Origin: Glaciecola sp. XM2
GTDB lineage: Bacteria; Pseudomonadota; Gammaproteobacteria; Enterobacterales; Alteromonadaceae
Length of the DNA: 64,000 nt
Direction of reading: 5' to 3'
Assembly: GCF_018595715.1 (NCBI RefSeq)
Contig: NZ_JAHEOJ010000013.1
Coordinates: 1 to 64,000, forward strand
In this document: positions 37,989 to 46,189 of the stretch, one piece after another
Layout: each line of letters opens with the position of its first letter
Position numbering within the stretch: the first letter of the stretch is position 1
Program-made: the position numbers and the translations under genes
The notes under the pieces: model-generated
What the model saw: only the letters and a program-made list of their open reading frames with translations
Told to the model about the DNA's origin: nothing
The model's database searches: none

Positions 37989-38144
37989 ATGATGTTCTTT
38001 GCTTTTTTTGTGATACCCGTTTTATTACTCATAACAGCTGTGGGAGCCAAAGCAATTATCGAATCACGGGAAGAAGACAAAGAGATTCATCGACTTGCTG
38101 AAGAGGCAAGACGCAATAACGTTAAGCCGCTAGACGATTATTAA
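37989..38144 (+). CDS. Short single-TM protein (51 residues)
   Basis: A small frame with two adjacent ATG codons. Residues 1-22 form one hydrophobic helix (MMFFAFFVIPVLLLITAVGA), followed by a charged helical tail rich in Glu/Arg/Lys. It looks like a genuine small membrane protein by composition. It is 41 bp after the secreted protein gene. Function unknown. Confidence 0.55.
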   Translation: MMFFAFFVIPVLLLITAVGAKAIIESREEDKEIHRLAEEARRNNVKPLDDY

Positions 38145-38161
38145 ATTCAAAAGCGTTACCT

Positions 38162-38467
38162 CTAAGGTCGAGCGAATGAATACGAGCCATCCGCAACCTC
38201 TATAATAGTATCTTTCATAGCAAGCTTTTTAACCCATCTGCTGGGAATGGCATCAATACCATAGACTGCGCCTGATATTTGCCCACAAATCGCAGCTGTA
38301 GTATCTGTATCGTGTCCGATATTTGCTGCAACCCAAATACTCTCTTCAAATGACGAGCTATTCACAAAGCACGATAAAGCCGACTCTAAACTTTCAATTA
38401 CATAACCACTGCCCGTGAGTTCATTGTAATGTTTTTCTAAAAATTGATGTTCATCTATTGTTAGCAC
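38162..38467 (-). pseudogene. C-terminal fragment of an ADP-ribosylglycohydrolase
   Basis: 101 codons that match only the C-terminal third of the ADP-ribosyl-glycohydrolase family. The metal-binding GHDTDTTAAICGQISGA is intact, but the N-terminal half with its own acidic metal residues is absent and stops lie upstream. The family is about 250-300 residues long. The fragment therefore cannot be an active enzyme of the usual type. Confidence 0.8.
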
Positions 38468-38681
38468 ACTGCTGCATGATGAGTGTTAGGTAATACCTCT
38501 AAAAATATCCATCTTATCTTCAGTTTTGAAAAGGCTACGCACTCACATGTTCAGCACATGCCCCATCAATAATAAATAATGATCAAAAACTGCGCATAAA
38601 GTCCCAATAATGTTTTCTTCTTAAGCTAAATTTAAGTTTCGCGCATTACACTTGCTACAAAATTGAGTATAGGAAGCCGTA

Positions 38682-39395
38682 ATGCAAACAATTTTACGCA
38701 ATATTTCAGATAGTCAGAGCACTGAACAGTATGCGGCTAGTTGCGTTCATCAGCACTCAAAAAAATATGCATTTGATATAGACCTTTTTGCGTTGAATGA
38801 CGATGGTCGTCATGAAGCACAACACTTTATCAAAAGCGGTTATTTGAAGGCATACAATGCCAATATAGAGGTCACCAGTCCTTGGTTACTTGCTATCAAT
38901 AATGGCCAGTACAAAGCAGCACTGGGTATACGACCAGCAATAGAAACGTTATTTTTGGAACAATACCTTAGCCTTCCAGTTGAACAGGTTCTTTCTCTCC
39001 ACAATAAAGTAGCCATGCGCTCCGAGATAGCCGAAATTTCAAATCTATATAGCAACGCAAACAAATTTACCATTCCTCTATTTTTAACAACGGCAGTGTC
39101 ACTTTATTGTAATCAATACACATATATGGTGTTTTCAGCAACAGAACATGTCCTTACTCTGATTTCTAAAACCGGTATTTCTCACACACTACTGGGTAAA
39201 GCTGATGAGTCATTACTCCTTCATTCAACAAATGATTGGGGGACATATTATTCGACAAATCCAAAAGTAGTATCACTAAATCTTTTAGAAGTGATGTCGG
39301 TGATCTCATCAAGCAAGCTTTTTATGAATATGTTTAGCGGGCTTGAGCCACGCATTGCTTTGGCAGCAACAAAAATTGGAACGACGCCAGTATGA
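38682..39395 (+). CDS. Thermostable-hemolysin family protein (GNAT-like)
   Basis: A 237-residue protein of the T_hemolysin (delta-VPH) family, first named in Vibrio for hemolysis. Its central segment (AALGIRPAIETLFLEQYL) and the EISNLYS strand resemble the acyltransferase or autoinducer-synthase-like fold, so an acyl-transfer role is possible (inference). No signal peptide. It is the first gene of a tightly packed block, with AGGAAG before the ATG. Its stop overlaps the ligase start (ATGA). Confidence 0.8.
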   Translation: MQTILRNISDSQSTEQYAASCVHQHSKKYAFDIDLFALNDDGRHEAQHFIKSGYLKAYNANIEVTSPWLLAINNGQYKAALGIRPAIETLFLEQYLSLPVEQVLSLHNKVAMRSEIAEISNLYSNANKFTIPLFLTTAVSLYCNQYTYMVFSATEHVLTLISKTGISHTLLGKADESLLLHSTNDWGTYYSTNPKVVSLNLLEVMSVISSSKLFMNMFSGLEPRIALAATKIGTTPV

Positions 39396-40846
39396 TTACG
39401 TTGATTGACTTACTTAACCATAATCCTTCACACATAGCCCTTGAATCCTCTAATGAATCGCTAACTTATGCACAACTACAAACGAAAGTAGATAGCGTTG
39501 CACAATGGCTAGTGAAAAATAATGTTCGAAGTCTGGCGCTTTTAGCACAAAACAGCATGGCTTGGGTGGTGACAGATTTGGCGTGCCAGAGCTTGGGTAT
39601 CGTAATCACTCCACTGCCGCTATTTTTCAGCCAAAGCCAGCTTCATACTATCTTAAAAGATATCGACGCTGACCTTATTTTGAGCGATACCGATATCCCC
39701 TATGATTTCAATTTATACTGCGAAAGTATAAATCTACATGGGGCCAAGTTAACTCAGTCAATACTTTGTTCTGCACCTTCAGGCACGGTAAAGATCACTT
39801 TCACCTCAGGAACAACGGGGCAACCTAAAGGCGTTTGCTTGAGTGCTTCTAATCAACTGACGGTTGCTCACTCATTAGTCGAATCGATAGGACTTGAGCA
39901 ACTACGCCACCTTTGCTTGTTGCCACTACCAACCTTACTAGAAAATATCGCTGGCGTGTATGCTCCACTGCTGTCCAATGGCACCGTGATACTTGCTAGC
40001 GATACCGAAAGGGGTTTTGAAGGAAGCAAATTGGTTAATCCAGCGCAATTGCTTTCATGCATATCTAAACATTGCCCCAATTCATTGATACTCGTATCAG
40101 AGCTATTGCATGTGCTAATCGCTGCAGCAAAAAATGGCTGGGTGCCACCTACTTCACTTAGGTTTATTGCCGTTGGCGGCAGTCGAGTCTCTCCAAAAAG
40201 CATTATCGAGGCCAGAGCGCTCGGCTTGCCTGTTTGTCAAGGTTATGGCTTATCTGAATGCGGCTCAGTGGTGAGCCTATGCTCACTAGAAGATGATGTT
40301 ACAAGCACCGGAAAGCTGCTTCCTCACATTCAAGCATCAATAATAGACAATGAGCTGGTAGTACAAAGCAATTGTTTTTTAGGATATTTAAATACACCAG
40401 ATTCTTGGAACCCATCTGCTATTCAAACTGGGGATATAGCGACAATTAAAAACAACAGTCTTTATTTAACCGGCAGAATAAAAAATACCATTATTAATTC
40501 ATATGGCCGAAATATTTCGCCTGAGTGGGTCGAATCTGAATTAATGGCTACAGGCTTATTCGCACAGACCGTTGTACTAGGGGACGCTCGCCCCTTCTGC
40601 ACAGCCTTGCTTGTTCCTGTCAACGAACGTGTAAATGCTGCACAAATCGAAAAACGACTCACTGACATAAACCAAGCCTTGCCAGACTATGCGCAAATAT
40701 TCAATCCGATTGTATTGGCTGCGCCAATGCGCTTTGAAGATGGGCTATACACTCAAAATATGAGACCCCGTAGAGCCGCAATTCTAGATTATTTTTCTGA
40801 TCAAATAGAGCAAGTCTATTCACTATCAACTGCTTTGGAGGCATAA
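39392..40846 (+). CDS. AMP-dependent acyl ligase/synthetase
   Basis: A 484-residue ANL-superfamily enzyme. Motifs are the P-loop TFTSGTTGQPKG (136-147), GYGLSECG and TGRIKNTIINSYGRNISPEWVE. The C-terminal end reads NMRPRRA (456-462), where long-chain ligases usually have the catalytic A10 lysine, so Lys seems replaced by Arg. It is also short for a fatty acyl-CoA ligase. It probably activates a carboxylic acid as the adenylate and may use an unusual second step. It is coupled to the T_hemolysin gene by a 4-nt overlap. Confidence 0.88.
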   Translation: MITLIDLLNHNPSHIALESSNESLTYAQLQTKVDSVAQWLVKNNVRSLALLAQNSMAWVVTDLACQSLGIVITPLPLFFSQSQLHTILKDIDADLILSDTDIPYDFNLYCESINLHGAKLTQSILCSAPSGTVKITFTSGTTGQPKGVCLSASNQLTVAHSLVESIGLEQLRHLCLLPLPTLLENIAGVYAPLLSNGTVILASDTERGFEGSKLVNPAQLLSCISKHCPNSLILVSELLHVLIAAAKNGWVPPTSLRFIAVGGSRVSPKSIIEARALGLPVCQGYGLSECGSVVSLCSLEDDVTSTGKLLPHIQASIIDNELVVQSNCFLGYLNTPDSWNPSAIQTGDIATIKNNSLYLTGRIKNTIINSYGRNISPEWVESELMATGLFAQTVVLGDARPFCTALLVPVNERVNAAQIEKRLTDINQALPDYAQIFNPIVLAAPMRFEDGLYTQNMRPRRAAILDYFSDQIEQVYSLSTALEA

Positions 40847-40849
40847 AGC

Positions 40850-41521
40850 ATGAATTTATATCAACGACTATTAACAGAAACGACTCAAGAGCGTGAATAC
40901 TTATTGTCGGCACCTATCATTAAAAGATGTTTTGACGCAGATGTGCAAACGTCTGACTACGTCGCTTTCTTAACACAGGCCTATCATCACGTAAAACACA
41001 CTGTTCCACTTTTAATGGCGGTGGGGGCGCGTCTCCCTGAGAATAAGGAATGGCTCAGAGAGGCAGTTGCAGAATATATTGAAGAGGAGCTTGGGCATCA
41101 AGAGTGGGTGCTCAACGACATTGAAGCTTGTGGCTATGATAAAGAAAAAGCGCGCGGCAGCCAGCCAAACCTTGCAACGGAGCTTATGGTCTCGTATGCA
41201 TATGATTCCATTAATAGAAACAGTCCACTTGCGTTTTTTGGGATGGTTCATGTCCTCGAAGGAACCAGTATTGCTATGGCGGACAATGCTGCAAGTAACA
41301 TTCAAAAGGCCATTGGCTTGCCCAAAAAAGCATTTAGCTATTTGCGTTCACATGGCTCACTAGATATTGAACATGTGAAGTTTTTTGAGGACTTAATGAC
41401 TAAAATCGATGACATCGACGAGCAAAACATTATTGTACTGAGTGCCAAAAAATTCTTTATTTTATATGGCAACATGTTCAGGTCGCTTGATACAAGCGAA
41501 GCTAAACTGGCCGTTGCCTAG
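40850..41521 (+). CDS. Heme-oxygenase-like diiron oxidase/oxygenase (TenA/PqqC fold)
   Basis: A 223-residue all-helical protein of the iron-containing redox enzyme class. Candidate metal ligands fit the heme-oxygenase-like diiron oxidase pattern: Glu80 and His83 in EEELGHQEW, Glu137 in VLEGTS, then His168, Asp172 and His175 in HGSLDIEH. Relatives such as UndA and BesC cleave C-C or oxidise C-N bonds in small acyl or amino substrates. It follows the ligase by 3 bp, so its substrate is plausibly the activated acid. Confidence 0.85.
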   Translation: MNLYQRLLTETTQEREYLLSAPIIKRCFDADVQTSDYVAFLTQAYHHVKHTVPLLMAVGARLPENKEWLREAVAEYIEEELGHQEWVLNDIEACGYDKEKARGSQPNLATELMVSYAYDSINRNSPLAFFGMVHVLEGTSIAMADNAASNIQKAIGLPKKAFSYLRSHGSLDIEHVKFFEDLMTKIDDIDEQNIIVLSAKKFFILYGNMFRSLDTSEAKLAVA

Positions 41522-41531
41522 AGTCGCTGTC

Positions 41532-42332
41532 ATGAGCATTAATAAACTATGTGTAGTCACAGGCGCTTCTGGTGGCATTGGCAGCGAAATAGCCATTGCA
41601 CTTGATCTCGCCGGGCATCGAGTCATTATTCAGGGGCGCAATGAACAAAAGCTATTGCAGTTACAGAAAAAAATGCGTGACTCTACTGAAATTGTTGTGG
41701 GTGATCTCACTGATACTGAACAGCGTTCGGCTGCGATAAAACAGATTTTCAAAATTGGCAGTCCAGACTTGTTAGTCAATGCCGCCGGTGTTTCTGATTT
41801 TAAAAGTTTTGACATTCAGACACATGAAGAGATTGAAGCTATGATTGCAACCAATTTGCTCGCCCCTATTTTGTTAATTCATGGGTTTTTAAACGAAGCG
41901 AAACAAAGGTCTTTTAACAACAGCACAAAACCTATCGATATTATCAATATAGGCTCTGCGTTTGGCTACATTGGCTATCCAGGGTTCAGTAGCTATTGCG
42001 CCACTAAATCTGGCCTTAGGGGTTTTACTGAATCACTTGCCCGAGAATATTCTGACAGTTCGTTTACCTTTAAATACTTTGCACCACGAGCGACAAAAAC
42101 TGACATTAATTCAACTCGTGTTGATCAACTGAATGTCCAGCTGGGTAACGCGATAGATTTACCCACGGTGGTTGCCCAAGAATTCATGTCGTTTTACCAG
42201 TGTAATCAACGTGAACGAGTCGTTGGTTGGCCTGAAAAATTATTTGTTCGCATTAATGCGCTCTTTCCATCAATTATAGATAAGGCAATTAAAAGTAAAC
42301 TCGCAACCATTAACCAATATTTGAAAGCTTAA
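41532..42332 (+). CDS. Short-chain dehydrogenase/reductase
   Basis: A 266-residue SDR from the ATG at 41532. A longer in-frame start overlapping the oxidase gene is less likely. TGASGGIG forms the NAD(P) loop, NAAG follows, the catalytic Ser is in NIGSAFG and Tyr-x3-Lys is in SYCATK. It would reduce or oxidise a carbonyl intermediate. It is 10 bp after the oxidase gene and part of the same operon. Confidence 0.9.
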   Translation: MSINKLCVVTGASGGIGSEIAIALDLAGHRVIIQGRNEQKLLQLQKKMRDSTEIVVGDLTDTEQRSAAIKQIFKIGSPDLLVNAAGVSDFKSFDIQTHEEIEAMIATNLLAPILLIHGFLNEAKQRSFNNSTKPIDIINIGSAFGYIGYPGFSSYCATKSGLRGFTESLAREYSDSSFTFKYFAPRATKTDINSTRVDQLNVQLGNAIDLPTVVAQEFMSFYQCNQRERVVGWPEKLFVRINALFPSIIDKAIKSKLATINQYLKA

Positions 42333-42359
42333 ACGCTTATTGAAATAAGAGAATTAATC

Positions 42360-43028
42360 ATGAAAATAAACAATCACATACAACTGAGCGCATTGCTCCT
42401 ATCATTGATAATATCTACCAACGTTTTGAGTTCGACACAACCTACAAGCGATTTACTCGCCTTGCAGCAACAATGGGCAAAGGTCAATTATACGATGGAA
42501 AACAAAGCCCAAGCGAAGGGGTTTGAAGACCTAGTCTTACAGGCAAACAATTTGGTTGAGAGTAATCCTAAAAGTGCAGATGCGCTAATATGGCTTGGTA
42601 TTGTAAAATCAAGCTATGCGGGAGCAAAAGGCGGGCTTGGCGCCCTTGGGTTAGTGAAAGAAGCAAAAAACGCCTTTGAGCAAGCTCTAGCAATTGATGA
42701 TACAGCATTAGATGGTTCTGCATACACGAGTCTTGGTACGCTCTATCATAAAGTGCCAGGCTGGCCCATTGGCTTTGGTGATGACGATGATGCTAAGATG
42801 TTGTTAGAAAAAGCCCTAATGATTAACCCGACGGGGATCGACACGAATTATTTTTATGGCGAATTCCTATTTGATGAAAAAGACTATGTCGGTGCCAAAA
42901 AGTACTTATCACTTGCTTTAGCTGCACCAAACAGGCCGCATAGATCATTAGCAGATGAATCCCGTCGGGCGGAAATAGCAAATTTGATGGCAAAAGTAGA
43001 CAAAAAGTTAACCAAAAAAAATAGCTGA
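42360..43028 (+). CDS. Secreted TPR-repeat protein
   Basis: A 222-residue protein with signal peptide (1-25) and three or so tetratricopeptide-like repeats (about 65-215: DALIWLGIVKSSYAG, then SAYTSLGTLYHKVPGW, then YFYGEFLFDEKDY). A periplasmic scaffold is likely. Its stop TGA shares a base with the response regulator start (TGATG), so it is part of the same operon. Confidence 0.82.
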   Translation: MKINNHIQLSALLLSLIISTNVLSSTQPTSDLLALQQQWAKVNYTMENKAQAKGFEDLVLQANNLVESNPKSADALIWLGIVKSSYAGAKGGLGALGLVKEAKNAFEQALAIDDTALDGSAYTSLGTLYHKVPGWPIGFGDDDDAKMLLEKALMINPTGIDTNYFYGEFLFDEKDYVGAKKYLSLALAAPNRPHRSLADESRRAEIANLMAKVDKKLTKKNS

Positions 43029-43696
43029 TGAGAATATTACTGGTCGAAGATGACATCCCGCTCGCTGAGGGCCTAAAACAATCACTGCATAGAGAAAATT
43101 ATGCCGTGGACTGGGTTGAAACGGGTAGCTACGCTTTAAATGCAGTTCGGGGGGGCGATGTCGAATTAATGATTCTCGATTTGGGCCTCCCTGATATGGA
43201 TGGCCTAGATGTACTAAAAAAAGCGAAGGAATACAAAGCTGATTTACCCGTTCTTGTTCTTACCGCTCGCGATGGTATCGACAGTAAAGTAATGGGTTTG
43301 GATCTAGGAGCAGAAGATTATTTAGCGAAGCCGTTTGATATTGCAGAGCTTTTGGCGCGTATGCGCGTCATTGAACGTCGCCTTGGTACCGGTAAATCTT
43401 CACTGATATTTGTTGGGGATATCCGCTTAGATCTCAAAGCAAATTTGATCTTTGATAATAATGAAGAGATCAATCTATCTCGTAAAGAATACATGATAGC
43501 GAAAGCGCTGATAGAAAACGCGGGCAGAATTCAGTCAAAAACTCAGCTAGAAACTAAACTCTATGAGTGGGGCGAAGAAATTAGTAGTAATGCAATTGAA
43601 GTCCATGTGCATAATATTCGTAAGAAATTCCCGAAAGATTTCGTGCAAACCGTAAGAGGCGTAGGTTACATAGTTCGTCCCACCCTTAAAACTTAA
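43028..43696 (+). CDS. OmpR-family response regulator
   Basis: A 222-residue QseB/PmrA-like regulator. It has the acidic pair in LVEDD, phospho-acceptor Asp in LDLGLPD, Lys in LAKPFD, and a winged helix ending VRGVGYIV. It is coupled to the TPR gene upstream and is followed by its kinase after 33 bp. The embedded position suggests that it controls this cluster in response to metal or redox state (inference). Confidence 0.92.
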   Translation: MRILLVEDDIPLAEGLKQSLHRENYAVDWVETGSYALNAVRGGDVELMILDLGLPDMDGLDVLKKAKEYKADLPVLVLTARDGIDSKVMGLDLGAEDYLAKPFDIAELLARMRVIERRLGTGKSSLIFVGDIRLDLKANLIFDNNEEINLSRKEYMIAKALIENAGRIQSKTQLETKLYEWGEEISSNAIEVHVHNIRKKFPKDFVQTVRGVGYIVRPTLKT

Positions 43697-43729
43697 ACTT
43701 TATGTTAATGCTTTAAAGAGAACAATTGA

Positions 43730-45061
43730 GTGTCTATAAAACGGCGACTGATCATACTAATTATCTCCACTGTCGTGTTAGCGTCGTTTTTTGCCGCGTT
43801 GCATGGGTATCGTAATAGCCTCGAGCAACTAGATGATGTATTTGACGAAGAGTTAATTACGGTGTCGGCATTTCTGTCAGGGTTTGTTAATCAATCAAAT
43901 GGACTTCCTGAGAAGGTTGACAGCGAAATAACGTATCAGATATTTGTCAACAATCAACTCATTAGCAGCAGTATGGCCTCACCCAACGCAAAAATGACAC
44001 TCGTAAACCAAGGTTTTGATGAAGTCTCGTTTCATGGAAAACGATGGCGGACGTATTCCTCGACCTCCGTTAATGAGGGCAGCAATGTCACAATAATGGT
44101 CGCTCACCCTATTCAAAAACGAATTGATGCGGCTGAGTCTATTTTATTTGCCACAATCACCCCGATTGTGATTTCGATACCGTTAATTGCATTTCTTATT
44201 ATTTATATTATTAATCGAAGCTTATCCACGTTAATTACGCTCTCCAATGAAATAAAGGATAAAAACACTGACGATTTAACCGAAATAGTAATTCATCAGC
44301 CGCCAGAGGAGTTAGCGCCTGTAATAAGGAGAATGAATAATCTATTCCTGCGTTTAGCGAACGCCTTTGATAGAGAAAAGCAACTTGCTGCAAATGCCGC
44401 GCATGAACTCAGAACACCGATCAGTGTTTTAAAATTAACGGCGCACAATATACAAAGTGAATTCGCGCAACAATCACTCACACCGGCGTTGATAAGCGAG
44501 CTAAACGACAATGTTTCTCGTATGGCGCACGTGATTGAACAAATGATTTCGTTATATAAATATACTCCTGACCAGTTTATCGGGAAAAAAACAAATGAGA
44601 ACCTGCGAGATATTGTGCAGGAAGTAATAAGCAAAAATTACGAAATGATCGCACAAAATGGCCAGACAATATCATTAGAAGGCGACGATGCATGGGTAAG
44701 TGGCGAACATTTTGCGCTCTCAACCCTATTTGAGAATATTCTAAAAAACGCAATCAAATACAGTGGTCATAGCACAGAAATAAAGGTAACGCTTGCGCAA
44801 GATAGCTTAGCAACTACCTTAACCGTGGAAGATTCTGGGGCGGGTATAGATGAAGCTGACTACCTCAAGATTTTTGAGCGTTTTTATCGCGTTCAAAATG
44901 CAGTAACACGCGAAAAAGGGTCCGGTCTTGGCCTGTCTATTGTAAAACATATTTGTGATTTACATTCAGCTAACATTGAAGCGAGCAAATCATCCCTAGG
45001 CGGTTTAAAAATCTCAATTTTGTTCCATCGCATCAAAGAAGTATCGGAAGGTGTGATGTAA
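43730..45061 (+). CDS. Sensor histidine kinase
   Basis: A 443-residue kinase starting at GTG. Two membrane segments (about 7-27 and 138-160) enclose a periplasmic domain of about 110 residues. HAMP, HisKA ([12 protein letters not shown]) and HATPase (KNAIKYS, then GSGLGLSI) follow. It is partner of the preceding regulator. The cupredoxin gene starts 1 bp after its stop. Confidence 0.92.
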   Translation: MSIKRRLIILIISTVVLASFFAALHGYRNSLEQLDDVFDEELITVSAFLSGFVNQSNGLPEKVDSEITYQIFVNNQLISSSMASPNAKMTLVNQGFDEVSFHGKRWRTYSSTSVNEGSNVTIMVAHPIQKRIDAAESILFATITPIVISIPLIAFLIIYIINRSLSTLITLSNEIKDKNTDDLTEIVIHQPPEELAPVIRRMNNLFLRLANAFDREKQLAANAAHELRTPISVLKLTAHNIQSEFAQQSLTPALISELNDNVSRMAHVIEQMISLYKYTPDQFIGKKTNENLRDIVQEVISKNYEMIAQNGQTISLEGDDAWVSGEHFALSTLFENILKNAIKYSGHSTEIKVTLAQDSLATTLTVEDSGAGIDEADYLKIFERFYRVQNAVTREKGSGLGLSIVKHICDLHSANIEASKSSLGGLKISILFHRIKEVSEGVM

Positions 45062-45062
45062 C

Positions 45063-45416
45063 ATGCAATGGACCACCCGTATTGTGATTGCAGCAAGTAT
45101 AACGTTAGCATCAGGCTTGATGCCCGTGATAGCTGAAGAAACTAAAGTATTCGCGCTTGTTCTGAAAAATCACACGTTTATGCCAGCAACGCTGACAATC
45201 CCAGCGAATGAAAAAGTGAAGATCATAATAGAAAATAAAGACGACACCGCAGAAGAGTTTGACAGTTTCGACCTAAATCGAGAGAGAGTGATTTTTGCTG
45301 GTAAAAGTGCCACTATTTACGTTGGACCGTTGCCCCCTGGGACATACGAATATTTTGGTGAATATCACCCTAACAGCGCGCGCGGCCAAGTGATCGTCAG
45401 CGAGGAAAGACCATGA
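45063..45416 (+). CDS. Periplasmic cupredoxin-like protein (FTR1/P19-associated type)
   Basis: A 117-residue protein with signal peptide (1-24) and one cupredoxin fold (about 28-115). The motifs NHTFMPATLTIPANEK and PGTYEYFGEYHP resemble the cupredoxin domain of EfeO/FTR1-linked proteins. It has few Cys or His ligands: His in HTF and HPN, Met in FMP. It therefore may bind copper or iron weakly. It overlaps the membrane protein gene by 4 nt. Confidence 0.8.
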   Translation: MQWTTRIVIAASITLASGLMPVIAEETKVFALVLKNHTFMPATLTIPANEKVKIIIENKDDTAEEFDSFDLNRERVIFAGKSATIYVGPLPPGTYEYFGEYHPNSARGQVIVSEERP

Positions 45417-46189
45417 TAATCACTAGCGTTATCTTATTTCTAAAAGACCTACTGCCGATTTTTGTCTTGTTTTGCTATTTATCTGTGTTTTTCGAAAAAC
45501 AAAAAATCACATTAGCTTTCATGTCTTTGATAGCCCTTGGCGGAATACTCTCAACGTTTGCGCTGTTCACGATGGCCGAAGTCATAAGTGACTTGTTTGA
45601 AGGTGTAGGCCTAGAGTTGACCTTTGTTATCTTGCTGTTTTTATTTTATGTTTCTGGAGTATATATTTCGCTGCGAGAAACGTCTCCAATAGCTCGGAAT
45701 AAGGTAATGCTATTTATCTGCATAACTACCTTCATTGCAATTGAAGGAGCAGGATTCTTAGTGTTTTTTAGCGTCACTGAACAACACACAGGTAGCCTTC
45801 AAAATGTTCTATTAGGCTGCATTGTTGGATTAGGTATATGCAGCAGTTTTAGCGCACTATTTCGCTTCTTACTTAGTGAATTAAAACAAAGTCGCTATGA
45901 ATGGGTATTTACACTCCTGTGGAGTGCTTTTTTGGCCGGTCAAGCTAGCAAAATTACATCGCTATTATCTCAAGTCGACATAATCTCGACTGGGGCACCA
46001 TTGTTTGATGCAAGCAGATGGGTAGAAGACAGTTCAGAATATGGGCACATACTAAACGCCCTATTTGGATATGAATCTTCACCGACACTTGCCATGTCAA
46101 TCACTTACGTAATTGCTTTTGTGATCCCCATCACTATTCGTTCAATTGTCAAAATCAAACTTTCAGCACGTGAGGTGGCTCATGCTTAA
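45413..46189 (+). CDS. FTR1-like membrane protein lacking the REGLE motifs
   Basis: A 258-residue protein with about seven helices. The C-terminal part (FDASRWVEDSSEYGHILNAL, then GYESSPT) is typical of the FTR1/EfeU high-affinity iron permease family. However, the first helix reads FLKDLLPIFVLF where FTR1 has REGLE, and I see no second RExxE. The iron-permeation carboxylates are therefore missing, so a different cargo or a sensory role is likely. It overlaps the cupredoxin gene before it and the outer-membrane-like gene after it. Confidence 0.75.
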   Translation: MIITSVILFLKDLLPIFVLFCYLSVFFEKQKITLAFMSLIALGGILSTFALFTMAEVISDLFEGVGLELTFVILLFLFYVSGVYISLRETSPIARNKVMLFICITTFIAIEGAGFLVFFSVTEQHTGSLQNVLLGCIVGLGICSSFSALFRFLLSELKQSRYEWVFTLLWSAFLAGQASKITSLLSQVDIISTGAPLFDASRWVEDSSEYGHILNALFGYESSPTLAMSITYVIAFVIPITIRSIVKIKLSAREVAHA

